Below the pieces are notes generated by a model that made no database searches, was not told the origin of the DNA, and saw only the letters and a program-made list of their open reading frames with translations. The translations under genes and the position numbers were made by a program. From Paenibacillus ihbetae (GTDB lineage Bacteria > Bacillota > Bacilli > Paenibacillales > Paenibacillaceae), in the NCBI RefSeq assembly GCF_002741055.1, contig NZ_CP016809.1, positions 248,001-312,000 on the forward strand: DNA of 64,000 bases, in the 5' to 3' direction. Positions 26,259-34,309 of this stretch are shown here, piece by piece. How positions within the stretch are numbered: position 1 is the first letter of the stretch; the number at the start of each line of letters is the position of its first letter.

Positions 26259-27943
26259 CGCATGCCAATAAGAGAGATTTGCGCATTCGCAGCAAGGTCA
26301 TCAGTGAAGGCGTGAACCGGGTCCCGAACCGGGCCATGCTTCGGGCAGTAGGGTTCAACGATGAGGATTTCAAGAAACCGATGATCGGGGTGGCAAGCAC
26401 GTGGAGCGAGGTCACGCCGTGCAATATCCATATCGACGCACTGGCCAAGGAAGCCAAGAAAGGCGTCCAGACCGGCGGCGGAGCTCCCCTAATTTTCAAT
26501 ACCATTACCGTGTCTGACGGCATTTCGATGGGACATGAAGGGATGCTCTTCTCCCTGCCAAGCCGGGAAATCATTGCCGATTCCATCGAAACCGTGGTCA
26601 ACGCCGAACGTTTCGACGGTCTCGTTGCGATCGGCGGCTGTGACAAGAACACGCCGGCTTGTCTCATGGCCATCGGACGCATGAATCTCCCCGCAGTCTA
26701 CGTCTATGGAGGCACCATTCAGCCCGGATCGCTCAATGGACGCGACGTCAATATCGTGACCGCCTTTGAAGCGGTCGGACAATATCATGACGGGAAAATG
26801 ACCCCGGAGGAGCTCCATCAGATCGAGTGCCACGTATGTCCGGGTGCCGGCGCCTGCGGCGGCATGTATACTGCTAATACCATGGCCGCAGCGGCCGAGG
26901 CACTCGGTATGAGTCTGCCCGGTTCATCCTCCACGGCAGCCATAGCAAGCCATAAAGCCGATGAATGCGTCAAGGCTGGAGAAACGGTCGTTAAGCTGCT
27001 GGAAATGGGGATCTATCCCCGGGACATTATGACGAAAAAAGCATTCGAAAATGCGATTACGGTTGTTATGGCCTTGGGAGGCTCAACCAATGCATTCTTG
27101 CATTTATTGGCTATCGCCCATTCGGTTGAGGTCGACCTGACCATCGACGACTTTGAGCGTATACGCAAAAAAGTTCCGCATCTTGCGGACCTTAAGCCGA
27201 GCGGTCAATATATGATGCAGGATTTGAGCAATGTCGGAGGCGTTCCTGCCGTGATGAAATTGCTGCTGGAGCATGGTCTTCTGCATGGGGATTGCTTGAC
27301 CGTCACGGGGCGAACACTCGCCGAAAACTTGGCAGAGGTTCAGCCGCTTACGGGCGGCCAGGATGTGATCCGTCCGTTTGACCGGCCGCTGAAGCCAACC
27401 GGACCGCTCGTACTGCTGAAAGGCAATTTGGCGCCGGAAGGCGCCGTGGCCAAAATGTCCGGACTCGCCAAGCTTACATTCACCGGTCCTGCACGCGTGT
27501 TTGACAGTGAAGAAGAAGCTACGGAAGCCATTCTGAACGACCGCATACACAAAGGGGATGTGGTGGTTATCCGCTACTGCGGTCCAAAAGGCGGGCCGGG
27601 AATGCCTGAAATGCTGTCTGTCACGGCCATGATAGTCGGCAAAGGACTTGGCGGCGAGGTGGCCCTCTTAACAGACGGTCGATTCTCCGGGGGATCGCAT
27701 GGTTTTGTGGTCGGACATGTCGCGCCGGAAGCACAGGTTGGCGGACCAATCGCCCTCCTGCGCGAGGGGGACATCATCACCATCGACAGCGAAACACAGG
27801 AAATCAATATGCAGGTAACGTCTGAGGAGCTTGAAGCAAGAGCCAAGCAATGGACGCCGTTGCCATTAAAGCATTCCAGCGGAGTCCTCCGCAAATATGC
27901 CAAGCTGGTATCCTCCGCATCCAGAGGAGCCGTAACGGACTAA
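26255..27943 (+). CDS. ilvD: Dihydroxy-acid dehydratase
   Basis: 562 aa, the usual IlvD length. Fe-S cluster ligands are visible: Cys in TPCNIHI (near 56), Cys in [10 protein letters not shown] (near 130) and Cys in [19 protein letters not shown] (near 190-210). The catalytic-Ser region GRFSGGSHG lies near 470. The family makes 2-ketoisovalerate or 2-keto-3-methylvalerate in valine/isoleucine synthesis, though some IlvD/Edd proteins dehydrate sugar acids. It is separated from any other ilv gene and coupled to a GntR regulator, which leaves a sugar-acid role possible, but the sequence reads as true IlvD. Confidence 0.88.
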   Translation: MTHANKRDLRIRSKVISEGVNRVPNRAMLRAVGFNDEDFKKPMIGVASTWSEVTPCNIHIDALAKEAKKGVQTGGGAPLIFNTITVSDGISMGHEGMLFSLPSREIIADSIETVVNAERFDGLVAIGGCDKNTPACLMAIGRMNLPAVYVYGGTIQPGSLNGRDVNIVTAFEAVGQYHDGKMTPEELHQIECHVCPGAGACGGMYTANTMAAAAEALGMSLPGSSSTAAIASHKADECVKAGETVVKLLEMGIYPRDIMTKKAFENAITVVMALGGSTNAFLHLLAIAHSVEVDLTIDDFERIRKKVPHLADLKPSGQYMMQDLSNVGGVPAVMKLLLEHGLLHGDCLTVTGRTLAENLAEVQPLTGGQDVIRPFDRPLKPTGPLVLLKGNLAPEGAVAKMSGLAKLTFTGPARVFDSEEEATEAILNDRIHKGDVVVIRYCGPKGGPGMPEMLSVTAMIVGKGLGGEVALLTDGRFSGGSHGFVVGHVAPEAQVGGPIALLREGDIITIDSETQEINMQVTSEELEARAKQWTPLPLKHSSGVLRKYAKLVSSASRGAVTD

Positions 27944-27949
27944 CGTGCA

Positions 27950-27982
27950 GGGAGCACCGCCAAATGCGGCGCTCCCTTTTTT
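27950..27982 (+). terminator. Terminator of ilvD
   Basis: GGGAGCACCGC pairs with GCGGCGCTCCC (one mismatch) around CAAAT, followed by six T, 7 bp after the stop. Confidence 0.93.
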
Positions 27983-28076
27983 GCGAAAGACCGGACGCAG
28001 CTTTTATTGTTAAGGGTTTATCATTTAATTTAGCTGCAGCTCCCTCCCTTCTTCTGATGACTAACATAATCTCGTA

Positions 28077-28107
28077 CAAAAGAGCGTCTCATTCAGGCGC
28101 TCTTTCC
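28077..28107 (-). terminator. Terminator of bpsA
   Basis: AAAGAGCG / CGCTCTTT stem with 11-nt loop just beyond the bpsA stop at 28126, read on the minus strand. Confidence 0.75.
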
Positions 28108-28125
28108 TGTATATCGCTTGATCGG

Positions 28126-29289
28126 TTAACAAGATTTTCTCGCGATCAATTCGAAGTCGTCGTTATTGCAACGGGGGCAGCCCGCATTCTTCAGCTTCTC
28201 AATCGTTGCGACCTGCTGATTCACTCCAACCGTAACCTGCTGCTTGCATTGTGTGCAGCTGTATATGCGTACGGTCCGCTTAATTTCACCTGTATAGATG
28301 GCATCCGGATACCGGCCAGCAATTTCTGCTGATCTAAAATCGGTCGTGCGGAGCACGAACATTTGACTCCGATTCGCGATCAGCTCCGCTCCCTCGTAAA
28401 CATTGAAGCTAGGATAATTGGCGCTGATGGTTAAGCCCTTTCGAACGAACTCGCGCTGCATAGCCAGCATGACCTCCGGCGATTTGTGAGCGAACGAGAG
28501 AAAGATCGGCAGACCTTGGACCTGCTTCAGACCATGGATTCCCCGCGAAAGGAACAAGTTCATTCCTGGCAGCGTATAGGGCGGATCGGTGTAAAAGCAG
28601 TCAAAACGACCACGTAGCTCCGGGGGAAGCGGATCCCTGACATCGTGATGATAGCAGACAATGGGCAGCTTTAGTTCAGTGGCGATCCCCCGGATAAAGC
28701 CGATAAAACGTTCGTCAATATCAACGACGTGCACGCTAGTTGCCGCATGATCGGCGGATGGGAACAGCTTGTGCAGCAGCAGTCCGATCGATATGCTCAC
28801 CAAATCATCATCCCCTATGCACAGGATTTGTTTTCCGATTAAGGTGTGATGCTGTAAGGCAAGCACAGCCCTGCGCAAGCTGGTCTCGGGCGTGCAGGAA
28901 GATTGGTCGATCTGTACGTTGACTTGCGGCCGCGAAGGGAAGATTTGCTGTAACACCGACAAGATGTCCCTCCACTCATCTGTATCCTCCCGTCCGAGTA
29001 GCATCGACCGATGGCAGTCGCGCTGCAGCCCCGCATATCCCCATTCGCGTTCAATCGATTGCCGGCCTTCTGGCGTGCATCGGGCGCCGCGGTCCTGTAC
29101 AAGCGCCCCTGTCCGAATGAGCTCCTTCTTGACGGCTGCGGCAACCGGCGTCGGTATCAGGGCTGCGCGCGCCAGCCCTTTCGTTGATACCCCCGGATTC
29201 AAATAGCATTCGATCAGAATTCGTTCTATAACCATCGGACCTTCCTGCAGTCGGATGTGCTTACTTGCCTGTGCTACGTATGGATTCAT
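28126..29289 (-). CDS. bpsA: Branched-chain polyamine synthase family protein (BpsA-like)
   Basis: 387 aa, ATG at 29289 with AGGGGGG 7 nt upstream. Residues about 20-80 are a winged helix (VIERILIECYLNPGVSTKGLARAALIP). Residues about 145-340 are a Rossmann methyltransferase-like aminopropyltransferase: GKQILCIGDDDLVSISIG with the GDDD motif of BpsA, VHVVDIDERFIGFI and DCFYTDPPYTLPG (DPPYT). Residues about 345-380 contain a zinc ribbon (CTQCKQQ then CPRCNN). The family (PF01861) adds aminopropyl groups to spermidine to give N4-branched polyamines, mostly known from thermophiles. The activity here is inferred. It sits behind a long structured leader. Confidence 0.82.
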   Translation of the reverse strand: MNPYVAQASKHIRLQEGPMVIERILIECYLNPGVSTKGLARAALIPTPVAAAVKKELIRTGALVQDRGARCTPEGRQSIEREWGYAGLQRDCHRSMLLGREDTDEWRDILSVLQQIFPSRPQVNVQIDQSSCTPETSLRRAVLALQHHTLIGKQILCIGDDDLVSISIGLLLHKLFPSADHAATSVHVVDIDERFIGFIRGIATELKLPIVCYHHDVRDPLPPELRGRFDCFYTDPPYTLPGMNLFLSRGIHGLKQVQGLPIFLSFAHKSPEVMLAMQREFVRKGLTISANYPSFNVYEGAELIANRSQMFVLRTTDFRSAEIAGRYPDAIYTGEIKRTVRIYSCTQCKQQVTVGVNQQVATIEKLKNAGCPRCNNDDFELIARKSC

Positions 29290-29318
29290 GTCCTGTCCCC
29301 CCTTTTAGTGGTAAAAAG

Positions 29319-29358
29319 CAAAAAAGGACAGAAGTGAACATACGTTCACCCCTGTCCT
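29319..29358 (-). terminator. Leader terminator T2, upstream of bpsA
   Basis: On the minus strand AGGACAG..GTGAAC pairs with GTTCAC..CTGTCCT around GTAT, then TTTTTT. It is 30 bp before the bpsA ATG. Its 3' arm CTGTCC could also pair with GGACAG in the bpsA ribosome-site region, so the two structures would compete. Confidence 0.8.
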
Positions 29359-29390
29359 CGTATAACCCTCACGAAGCGCATCCATAAAAA

Positions 29391-29418
29391 CAAAAAATCC
29401 GTACGAAAGAGTACGGAT
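29391..29418 (-). terminator. Leader terminator T1, upstream of bpsA
   Basis: On the minus strand a perfect 8-bp stem ATCCGTAC / GTACGGAT with a 6-nt loop, then TTTTTTG. An overlapping alternative hairpin (29415-29442; GGATAC pairs with GTAT and ATCC) would prevent it forming. Confidence 0.85.
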
Positions 29419-29463
29419 GCATACGCCTAGAAATAGGTATCCCTAAGGTTGGTTATATCCGTT

Positions 29464-29586
29464 GTTCTTAACTAATCCTGTGACTTCAGCTCATCCCACG
29501 CATAACGCCCCGAATGGACATACGGGTAGCGTAAAGCAGATGAATACAAGCCAAAGTCCTCGTATGGAATTATATTAGTTAAGAAC
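29464..29586 (-). repeat. 13-bp inverted repeat enclosing a foldable 97-nt core in the bpsA leader
   Basis: GTTCTTAACTAAT (29464-29476) and ATTAGTTAAGAAC (29574-29586) are exact reverse complements. As minus-strand RNA the interior can form an extended imperfect hairpin: CATACG with CGTATG, or GACTT with AAGTC and CATC with GATG, capped by CCCG..CGGG. No match to a riboswitch class I recognise. The upstream arm overlaps the last codons of the short leader ORF. Confidence 0.6.
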
Positions 29587-29598
29587 ACTCGCAGACAT
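29575..29598 (-). CDS. Putative 7-residue leader peptide (MSASVLN)
   Basis: ATG at 29598 with AAGGGG 8 nt upstream, seven sense codons, then TAA at 29575-29577. Codons V-L-N and the stop lie inside the 13-nt arm of the inverted repeat, the usual layout of translation-controlled attenuators. A longer frame through the same region (stop at 29472) would give a peptide of about 38-61 residues but has no ribosome site. Expression is not shown. Confidence 0.4.
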   Translation of the reverse strand: MSASVLN

Positions 29599-29628
29599 AA
29601 AACATTCCCCTTAGTCAAGTTAATCCCA

Positions 29629-29657
29629 ATCTTACCGGAATGTCCCAGCGAAGTCAA
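29629..29657 (-). promoter_or_regulatory. Sigma-A promoter of the bpsA leader
   Basis: On the minus strand -35 TTGACT (29652-29657), 17-bp spacer, -10 TAAGAT (29629-29634). Transcription would start near 29622, about 330 nt before the bpsA ATG. Confidence 0.65.
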
Positions 29658-29681
29658 TACAATCGTTTGTCATCCTTTCGC

Positions 29682-29710
29682 TTGACATGCATTGAATACG
29701 TCGCTATGAT
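29682..29710 (+). promoter_or_regulatory. Sigma-A promoter of the DHA2 transporter
   Basis: -35 TTGACA (29682-29687), 17-bp spacer, -10 TATGAT (29705-29710). It is back to back with the minus-strand bpsA leader promoter, 24 bp between the -35 boxes. Confidence 0.85.
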
Positions 29711-29721
29711 ATTTTCTAGTT

Positions 29722-29757
29722 GTGACTAATAGGTTTTTATAAAAACTAATAAGTCAC
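29722..29757. promoter_or_regulatory. 36-bp quasi-palindrome, likely TetR operator
   Basis: GTGACT ... AGTCAC ends with a central GTTTTTATAAAAAC dyad; two half-sites also contain ACTAATA as a direct repeat. It begins 12 bp after the -10, covering the transcription start of the DHA2 gene. The TetR gene downstream is the obvious candidate ligand. Confidence 0.65.
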
Positions 29758-29845
29758 TATAGCGGATGAACTTCTTTTTTCTGACGGCGGGAGACTTATT
29801 CGTCCTCTCCATTTTTTAAACTATTTAGAAAGCAGGTGCATCTTC

Positions 29846-31276
29846 ATGCCAAATCCAATACCAGCACAAATGCCTCAGGAGCAAGGACCGCTGCCAATGA
29901 ATAAAATCATCGCCTCGCTGGTCGCCGTCGTTATCGGAACCTTCATGGTTCTTCTGGACAGCACGGTCGTTAACGTCGCCATCCCTACATTGGTGAACTA
30001 TTTCGACAGCTCGCTTCATCTCATTCAATGGTCGATAACAGCCTACACCTTATCCTTGTCGGCAGTCATTCCTTTAGCCGGCTGGATGTCGGATAAATTC
30101 GGTCCCAAACGTGTTTTTCTGATCTCGATCGGTTTGTTTACCCTCGGATCGGTCTTATGCGCCTTGGCTCAAACGCCCCAGCAGCTGGTTCTCTATCGAA
30201 TCCTGCAGGGCCTGGGCGGGGGAATGGTCTCCCCGATCGGAATGGCCATGGTCTACCGTATTGCTCCGCCGGAAAAAAGAGGCTCCATCATCGGAATGCT
30301 TGGCATTCCGCTTCTGCTGGCTCCCGCTCTCGGTCCGGTGATTTCCGGATGGATGGTGGAATACGTAAGCTGGCAATGGATCTTTCTGATCAATCTGCCG
30401 ATTGGACTTTTGGGCCTGGTGATCGGGAAGAAATATTTGCCCTCCTTTCCTAAGCAGAAGGCGCCATCGCTGGATAAGACGGGGTTAATCCTGGGTCCGT
30501 TGGCTTTTGCATTGATCACGTTCGGTGTTGGCGAAGGCGGGGTGAGCTGGAGCTCTGTCCGTACGTTAACCGGTCTCATCATCGGTGGCGCAGTTCTTCT
30601 GGTGTTTATCTTTTCTTGCTTGAGAAAAGCCGAACCGTTGCTGGAGCTGAGAGTCTTTCAATCATCCGATTTCAGACGCGGGATCATCACATCCTGGTTC
30701 ATGCAGGCAGCGATGTACGGAACGGTGCTGCTCTTTCCTCTTCTGCTTCAGCAAGTTAAAGGATACTCGCCGTTCTCGACCGGTCTTATCCTGCTGCCGC
30801 AGGCGATCGGCTCCATGATTTTTATGCCGTTAGCGGGCAGGATCTTCGATAAAGCCGGTGCCCGTCCGCCTCTCATCGCAGGCATGGCCTTGATGACGAG
30901 CGGATTGTTTGCGATGACCTTTCTCCGAACGGACACACCGCTGCTCTTTATTCTAGTCGTTTTATTCATGCAGGGCTCGGGGATGGGATTGTCCATGATG
31001 TCGTTAAATACCTATGTATTGAATGCTACACCTCGCCATCTGGTCAGCAGGGTCACTCCACTCACCAGCGCATCGCAGCAGGTCATCGCCTCGTTTGCTA
31101 TATCGGGCTTTACCGGCTTTCTAGCCTCCCGAATGACTGTCTCCGGGTCGGACGGGAATGGGATAGCGACGAACCTGACTCCGTTTTGCGACACCTTCTT
31201 CGCTGCAGCATGTATAGCAAGTGCAGGACTTGTGCTCAGCTTCCTGATCCGGAAGCCGCAGCCTGCTGCCGCGTAA
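29846..31276 (+). CDS. DHA2-family MFS drug efflux transporter
   Basis: 476 aa, ATG at 29846 with a weak AGGTG; a second in-frame ATG 17 codons later is possible. 14 predicted helices. N-terminal LDSTVVNVAIPTL (motif D1) in TM1, motif A GWMSDKFGPKRVFLISIGLF, motif C around LLAPALGPVISGWMVEYVSWQWIFLINLPIGL: the EmrB/QacA signature. It exports lipophilic compounds using the proton gradient. It is followed by a TetR regulator, and a strong promoter with an overlapping operator precedes it. Confidence 0.92.
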   Translation: MPNPIPAQMPQEQGPLPMNKIIASLVAVVIGTFMVLLDSTVVNVAIPTLVNYFDSSLHLIQWSITAYTLSLSAVIPLAGWMSDKFGPKRVFLISIGLFTLGSVLCALAQTPQQLVLYRILQGLGGGMVSPIGMAMVYRIAPPEKRGSIIGMLGIPLLLAPALGPVISGWMVEYVSWQWIFLINLPIGLLGLVIGKKYLPSFPKQKAPSLDKTGLILGPLAFALITFGVGEGGVSWSSVRTLTGLIIGGAVLLVFIFSCLRKAEPLLELRVFQSSDFRRGIITSWFMQAAMYGTVLLFPLLLQQVKGYSPFSTGLILLPQAIGSMIFMPLAGRIFDKAGARPPLIAGMALMTSGLFAMTFLRTDTPLLFILVVLFMQGSGMGLSMMSLNTYVLNATPRHLVSRVTPLTSASQQVIASFAISGFTGFLASRMTVSGSDGNGIATNLTPFCDTFFAAACIASAGLVLSFLIRKPQPAAA

Positions 31277-31496
31277 AGCCTCCAATCCGGGCGTGAGTTA
31301 ATGTCTGCTGCGAGCATTACGTTTGGTATTTCTATCTTTTTCAGATCTTATCTGAGTGTCATGTATTTCATGCGCAAGGACTGGTACAATGTTATTCGTA
31401 CACTCCGCCCGGATGTTCTTGCGGTGTCCTTTACAACCCGGCATCCCGGGGCGATTATTGAAATATATGGATGTTTGGTATCATTGAGGAGGCGGC

Positions 31497-32375
31497 ATGA
31501 TGAGCATGATTAAGGAGAAAATTCTTCAATCGGCGGTTCGGCTTTTTGCGGAAAAGGGCTACCAGGCGACATCCATCCAGGATATCGCTGATGACTGCAG
31601 CATTGCCAAGGGCTCGCTGTACAAGCATTTTTCCTCGAAAGAAGAATTGTACGTCAGCATTTTGGAGCGGCGGCAGCAGGTTATGGTCGACGAGGTGGAC
31701 CGAATCAGAAAAAAGCAATTGTCCACGAGAGATACCTTTTTGGCGGAAATCGCCTATCAGTTTGATTTTTACGTAGAGCATGGTTATTACATATCCCGGG
31801 ACCACAATGAGCTTGCCCCGCTCGGCAGTGAAATCATCGAAGATGTCCTAAGCCGTATCCGTAGAAGCATGTTCCTGTATTATCAGGATATTCTTCGCCG
31901 CCAATACGGATCGGCGATTGAGCCTTGGAAGTGGGATGCCACCGCCGTATTCAACGGATTGATCCGTGAATATACCTTCCATCTGTTATTCGGATACAAG
32001 CCGATGGACAAGCAGGCGCTCGCTCTGTTCATTGCAGAACGAATGGACGATCTGGTGCATGGGCTGAAGCGGCGATCTGCCCCTGCCCTGCTCACGGATG
32101 AGCTCATGACCGAGTATTCGGGCTTGGAACTCCAGCCGTTGCTTGCATCGCGCGGATCGAGGAGAGATGCGCTGATTGAAATGATCGCCTCATTGATTCC
32201 GGATATCGCCGTGCCTAACCAGAGAAAACAAGAACTGACGGAGGTCGCAGCCATGCTGCGTGATGAAGCCGTGAAAGAGCAGCCGCGGTTGTTCCTGCTC
32301 CGGGCGCTTATGCGTGATCTCGAGTCCGAGAGCGAGCTCGCCTTTTACGTAAATCAGCTTCGTCAGCTGATCTAG
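31497..32375 (+). CDS. TetR-family regulator of the DHA2 transporter
   Basis: 292 aa, ATG at 31497 after GAGGAGG. The HTH lies at about 10-55 (KILQSAVRLFAEKGYQATSIQDIADDCSIAKGSLYKHFSSKEEL). The ligand domain is long (about 240 residues against the usual 150), with a second helical half after residue 200. It probably represses the transporter via the palindrome at 29722-29757. Confidence 0.9.
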   Translation: MMSMIKEKILQSAVRLFAEKGYQATSIQDIADDCSIAKGSLYKHFSSKEELYVSILERRQQVMVDEVDRIRKKQLSTRDTFLAEIAYQFDFYVEHGYYISRDHNELAPLGSEIIEDVLSRIRRSMFLYYQDILRRQYGSAIEPWKWDATAVFNGLIREYTFHLLFGYKPMDKQALALFIAERMDDLVHGLKRRSAPALLTDELMTEYSGLELQPLLASRGSRRDALIEMIASLIPDIAVPNQRKQELTEVAAMLRDEAVKEQPRLFLLRALMRDLESESELAFYVNQLRQLI

Positions 32376-32432
32376 TTCGCAGGGTTAAAGGGCATGCCTT
32401 CCGTTTGCTTTAACCCAGTGATCCACCTGCCA

Positions 32433-32460
32433 AAAAACCGGAGCACAGGCTCCGGTTTTT
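32433..32460. terminator. Bidirectional terminator
   Basis: AAAAACCGGAGC / GCTCCGGTTTTT: a perfect 12-bp stem with a 4-nt loop, with A run before and T run after. It can end both the TetR gene (plus) and the sigma-factor remnant (minus). Confidence 0.93.
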
Positions 32461-32595
32461 ATCGTTTGCAAAAAGACGCGTACGCGAATGAAAGCATTGG
32501 CAGTTAAAGCGGAATGCTGAACAATTTTTTGTCCGTAGGGCGTTATGGCCTGTGCTCCTCCGGAGGGTGTCCCCGTTTCATCTGTGTTTCTTTGC

Positions 32596-32994
32596 TCAAT
32601 ACGCGATATTCGGTGTGTATCGTTTTGAATGGCGCTCCAAGTACTCCGCCTCAGCAGATGGCGATGATGGTTTCCCCGTCATCCCTTCCAGCCCGTCTCC
32701 CGGCGATCGCTCTCCAAGGAGGACCACTCTGCGAAAGAACGCTCGTTTCAAATAGGACAGCGCGGTGTTTCGCGTGATTTTGAGCAGCCAGGTTTTCATT
32801 GAAGCTTCCCCTCGAAAGGAGGCAGCATGTTGATAGGCTTTAATAAAAACATCCTGTGCAACGTCATCCGCCGTATGTGTGTTTTTGGTAATGACGTAAG
32901 CATAATTCCATATGTCTTCTCCGTAGGATTCCATAAGCTCCCGTATGTCCGATATGCTCAGCTCTGCAGAAAGCTGCAGCTGCATTTTCTTCAA
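32596..32994 (-). pseudogene. Truncated ECF sigma factor (region 2 only)
   Basis: 132 codons from TTG at 32994 (GGAGGAG 6 nt upstream) to a TGA at 32596. Sigma region 2 is intact (MESYGEDIWNYAYVITKNTHTADDVAQDVFIKAYQHAASFRGEASMKTWLLKITRNTALSYLKR). Residues 90-125 are the usual linker (SPSAEAEYLERHSKRY), but region 4, the -35-binding helix-turn-helix, is missing. The three downstream frames up to the terminator at 32460 show no LPxxYREVL or GTVKSRL-like sequence, so the 3' part is deleted or replaced. It is unlikely to work as a normal sigma factor. No anti-sigma gene is adjacent. Confidence 0.75.
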
Positions 32995-33077
32995 GCTCTT
33001 CTCCTCCCCCCTTACTCAAACAGACTCCCCAAGGAGGGTGAAAGTTCCCAAAATCGGTTAATCTATTTTCACTTAAG

Positions 33078-34244
33078 TCAGCCGCGTGTAATTTCGGGTT
33101 GTTTCTTTAAAGCAAAAGAGTATAAGACCGAAACGACGCCGAATACGATACTCATCGCACCGTAGTATCCTAAATCCATGACTGAGGTTTGATGGACGAT
33201 CCACCCACCAGCAGCGGCACCGACAGCCATTCCGAGTTGGAAAACGGAGTTATTCATCCCTAGCGCCAGTCCGGAGGATTCAGGCGAAAGCGAAATCAAA
33301 TAGAACTGCTGTACAGGCGTCGTCATCGTGGCAAAACCGATCCAGATCGCCAAAATCATTAAAGCCCCGATAAATGTTGTCGCTGCCCATGGAAAGACGA
33401 ACAGCGCCGCTGCGTGAACCAACAAACTCACCATCAACATCGGGAATATCCCCCAGCGATCGGAACCATAGCCTCCAATTCGTGAGCCTGCTATAGCGAA
33501 AATCCCGCTTACAAATAACGCGGCGCTAATCCGGGTCGCATCAAGATTTGCGGTTCCCTGCAGAAAGGGTGTGATATAGGTGAACATCATTTGATATCCG
33601 GTGACCCAGAACAAAGTAATGAGCAGCCCGCTTACAATGCGTCGATTTCTCAATACCCCGAGCTGCTGTTTCAAGGATAGAGACTCCTGATGCTCTGATT
33701 TCGGCACGGTAAATGCGATGCCAATGACGGAGATCAGAGCCAGTATGATAATGAATACAAAGACAAAACGCCATCCCCAATGTCCTCCGATCAATGTTCC
33801 TAGAGGAACGCCGACAGCTAATGCCGTCCCTGCTCCCATAAGTATAGTGCCGATGGCTGTTCCCTGCCGCCCGGGTGCCGCAAGGCCGGATCCCACCGTC
33901 AGGGCTGCGACCGTAAACACGCTAGCACTTGCCGCCTGGACAATGCGAGCGATCAGAAGGATCGAAAAATCAGGACTGAAGTAGCCGATGCCATTGCCAA
34001 TGATGAATGCTAGGAACGATAGAACAAGGAGCCATTTTCTTTCAACCCTTGCCGTGATTGCCATCAGGACCGGAGAGCCGATTGCGATAACTAATGCATA
34101 AACCGTAACCAACTGACCGGCCATCCCAACGGAGACCTTCAAATCCTCGGATATCATCGCTAAGATGCCGGAAACCACGATCTCGGCTGTTGCCATGACA
34201 AAGACGCCAAATGCCAGCCAATAAATGCCTAGAGTCTTTCTCAT
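33078..34244 (-). CDS. DHA1-family MFS transporter (AraJ/YdhP type)
   Basis: 388 aa. ATG at 34244 with GAGGTG 7 nt upstream is preferred to the upstream codon at 34253. 12 TM helices, motif A region SPVLMAITARVERKWLLVLSFLAFI, motif C GTALAVGVPLGTLIGGHWGWRFVFVFIIIL. It is close to sugar/drug exporters such as AraJ and YdhP. It is 65 bp downstream of a TetR gene and probably in the same transcript. Confidence 0.9.
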   Translation of the reverse strand: MRKTLGIYWLAFGVFVMATAEIVVSGILAMISEDLKVSVGMAGQLVTVYALVIAIGSPVLMAITARVERKWLLVLSFLAFIIGNGIGYFSPDFSILLIARIVQAASASVFTVAALTVGSGLAAPGRQGTAIGTILMGAGTALAVGVPLGTLIGGHWGWRFVFVFIIILALISVIGIAFTVPKSEHQESLSLKQQLGVLRNRRIVSGLLITLFWVTGYQMMFTYITPFLQGTANLDATRISAALFVSGIFAIAGSRIGGYGSDRWGIFPMLMVSLLVHAAALFVFPWAATTFIGALMILAIWIGFATMTTPVQQFYLISLSPESSGLALGMNNSVFQLGMAVGAAAGGWIVHQTSVMDLGYYGAMSIVFGVVSVLYSFALKKQPEITRG

Positions 34245-34309
34245 CAGAATCACCTCATATTTTTTTGAATGATCATTAAATTATTAATTAAAAAAAGAGA
34301 GGTCCGCTT

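Noticed and set aside
29464..29586. Integron attC site or MITE
   Set aside because: The 13-bp arms do not match the GTTRRRY core, no integrase is present and there are no target-site duplications at the ends.
29472..29657. A 61-codon minus-strand open frame through the bpsA leader
   Set aside because: Its TTG start is the promoter -35 itself and no ribosome site precedes any internal start; the leader ORF at 29575-29598 explains the region better.
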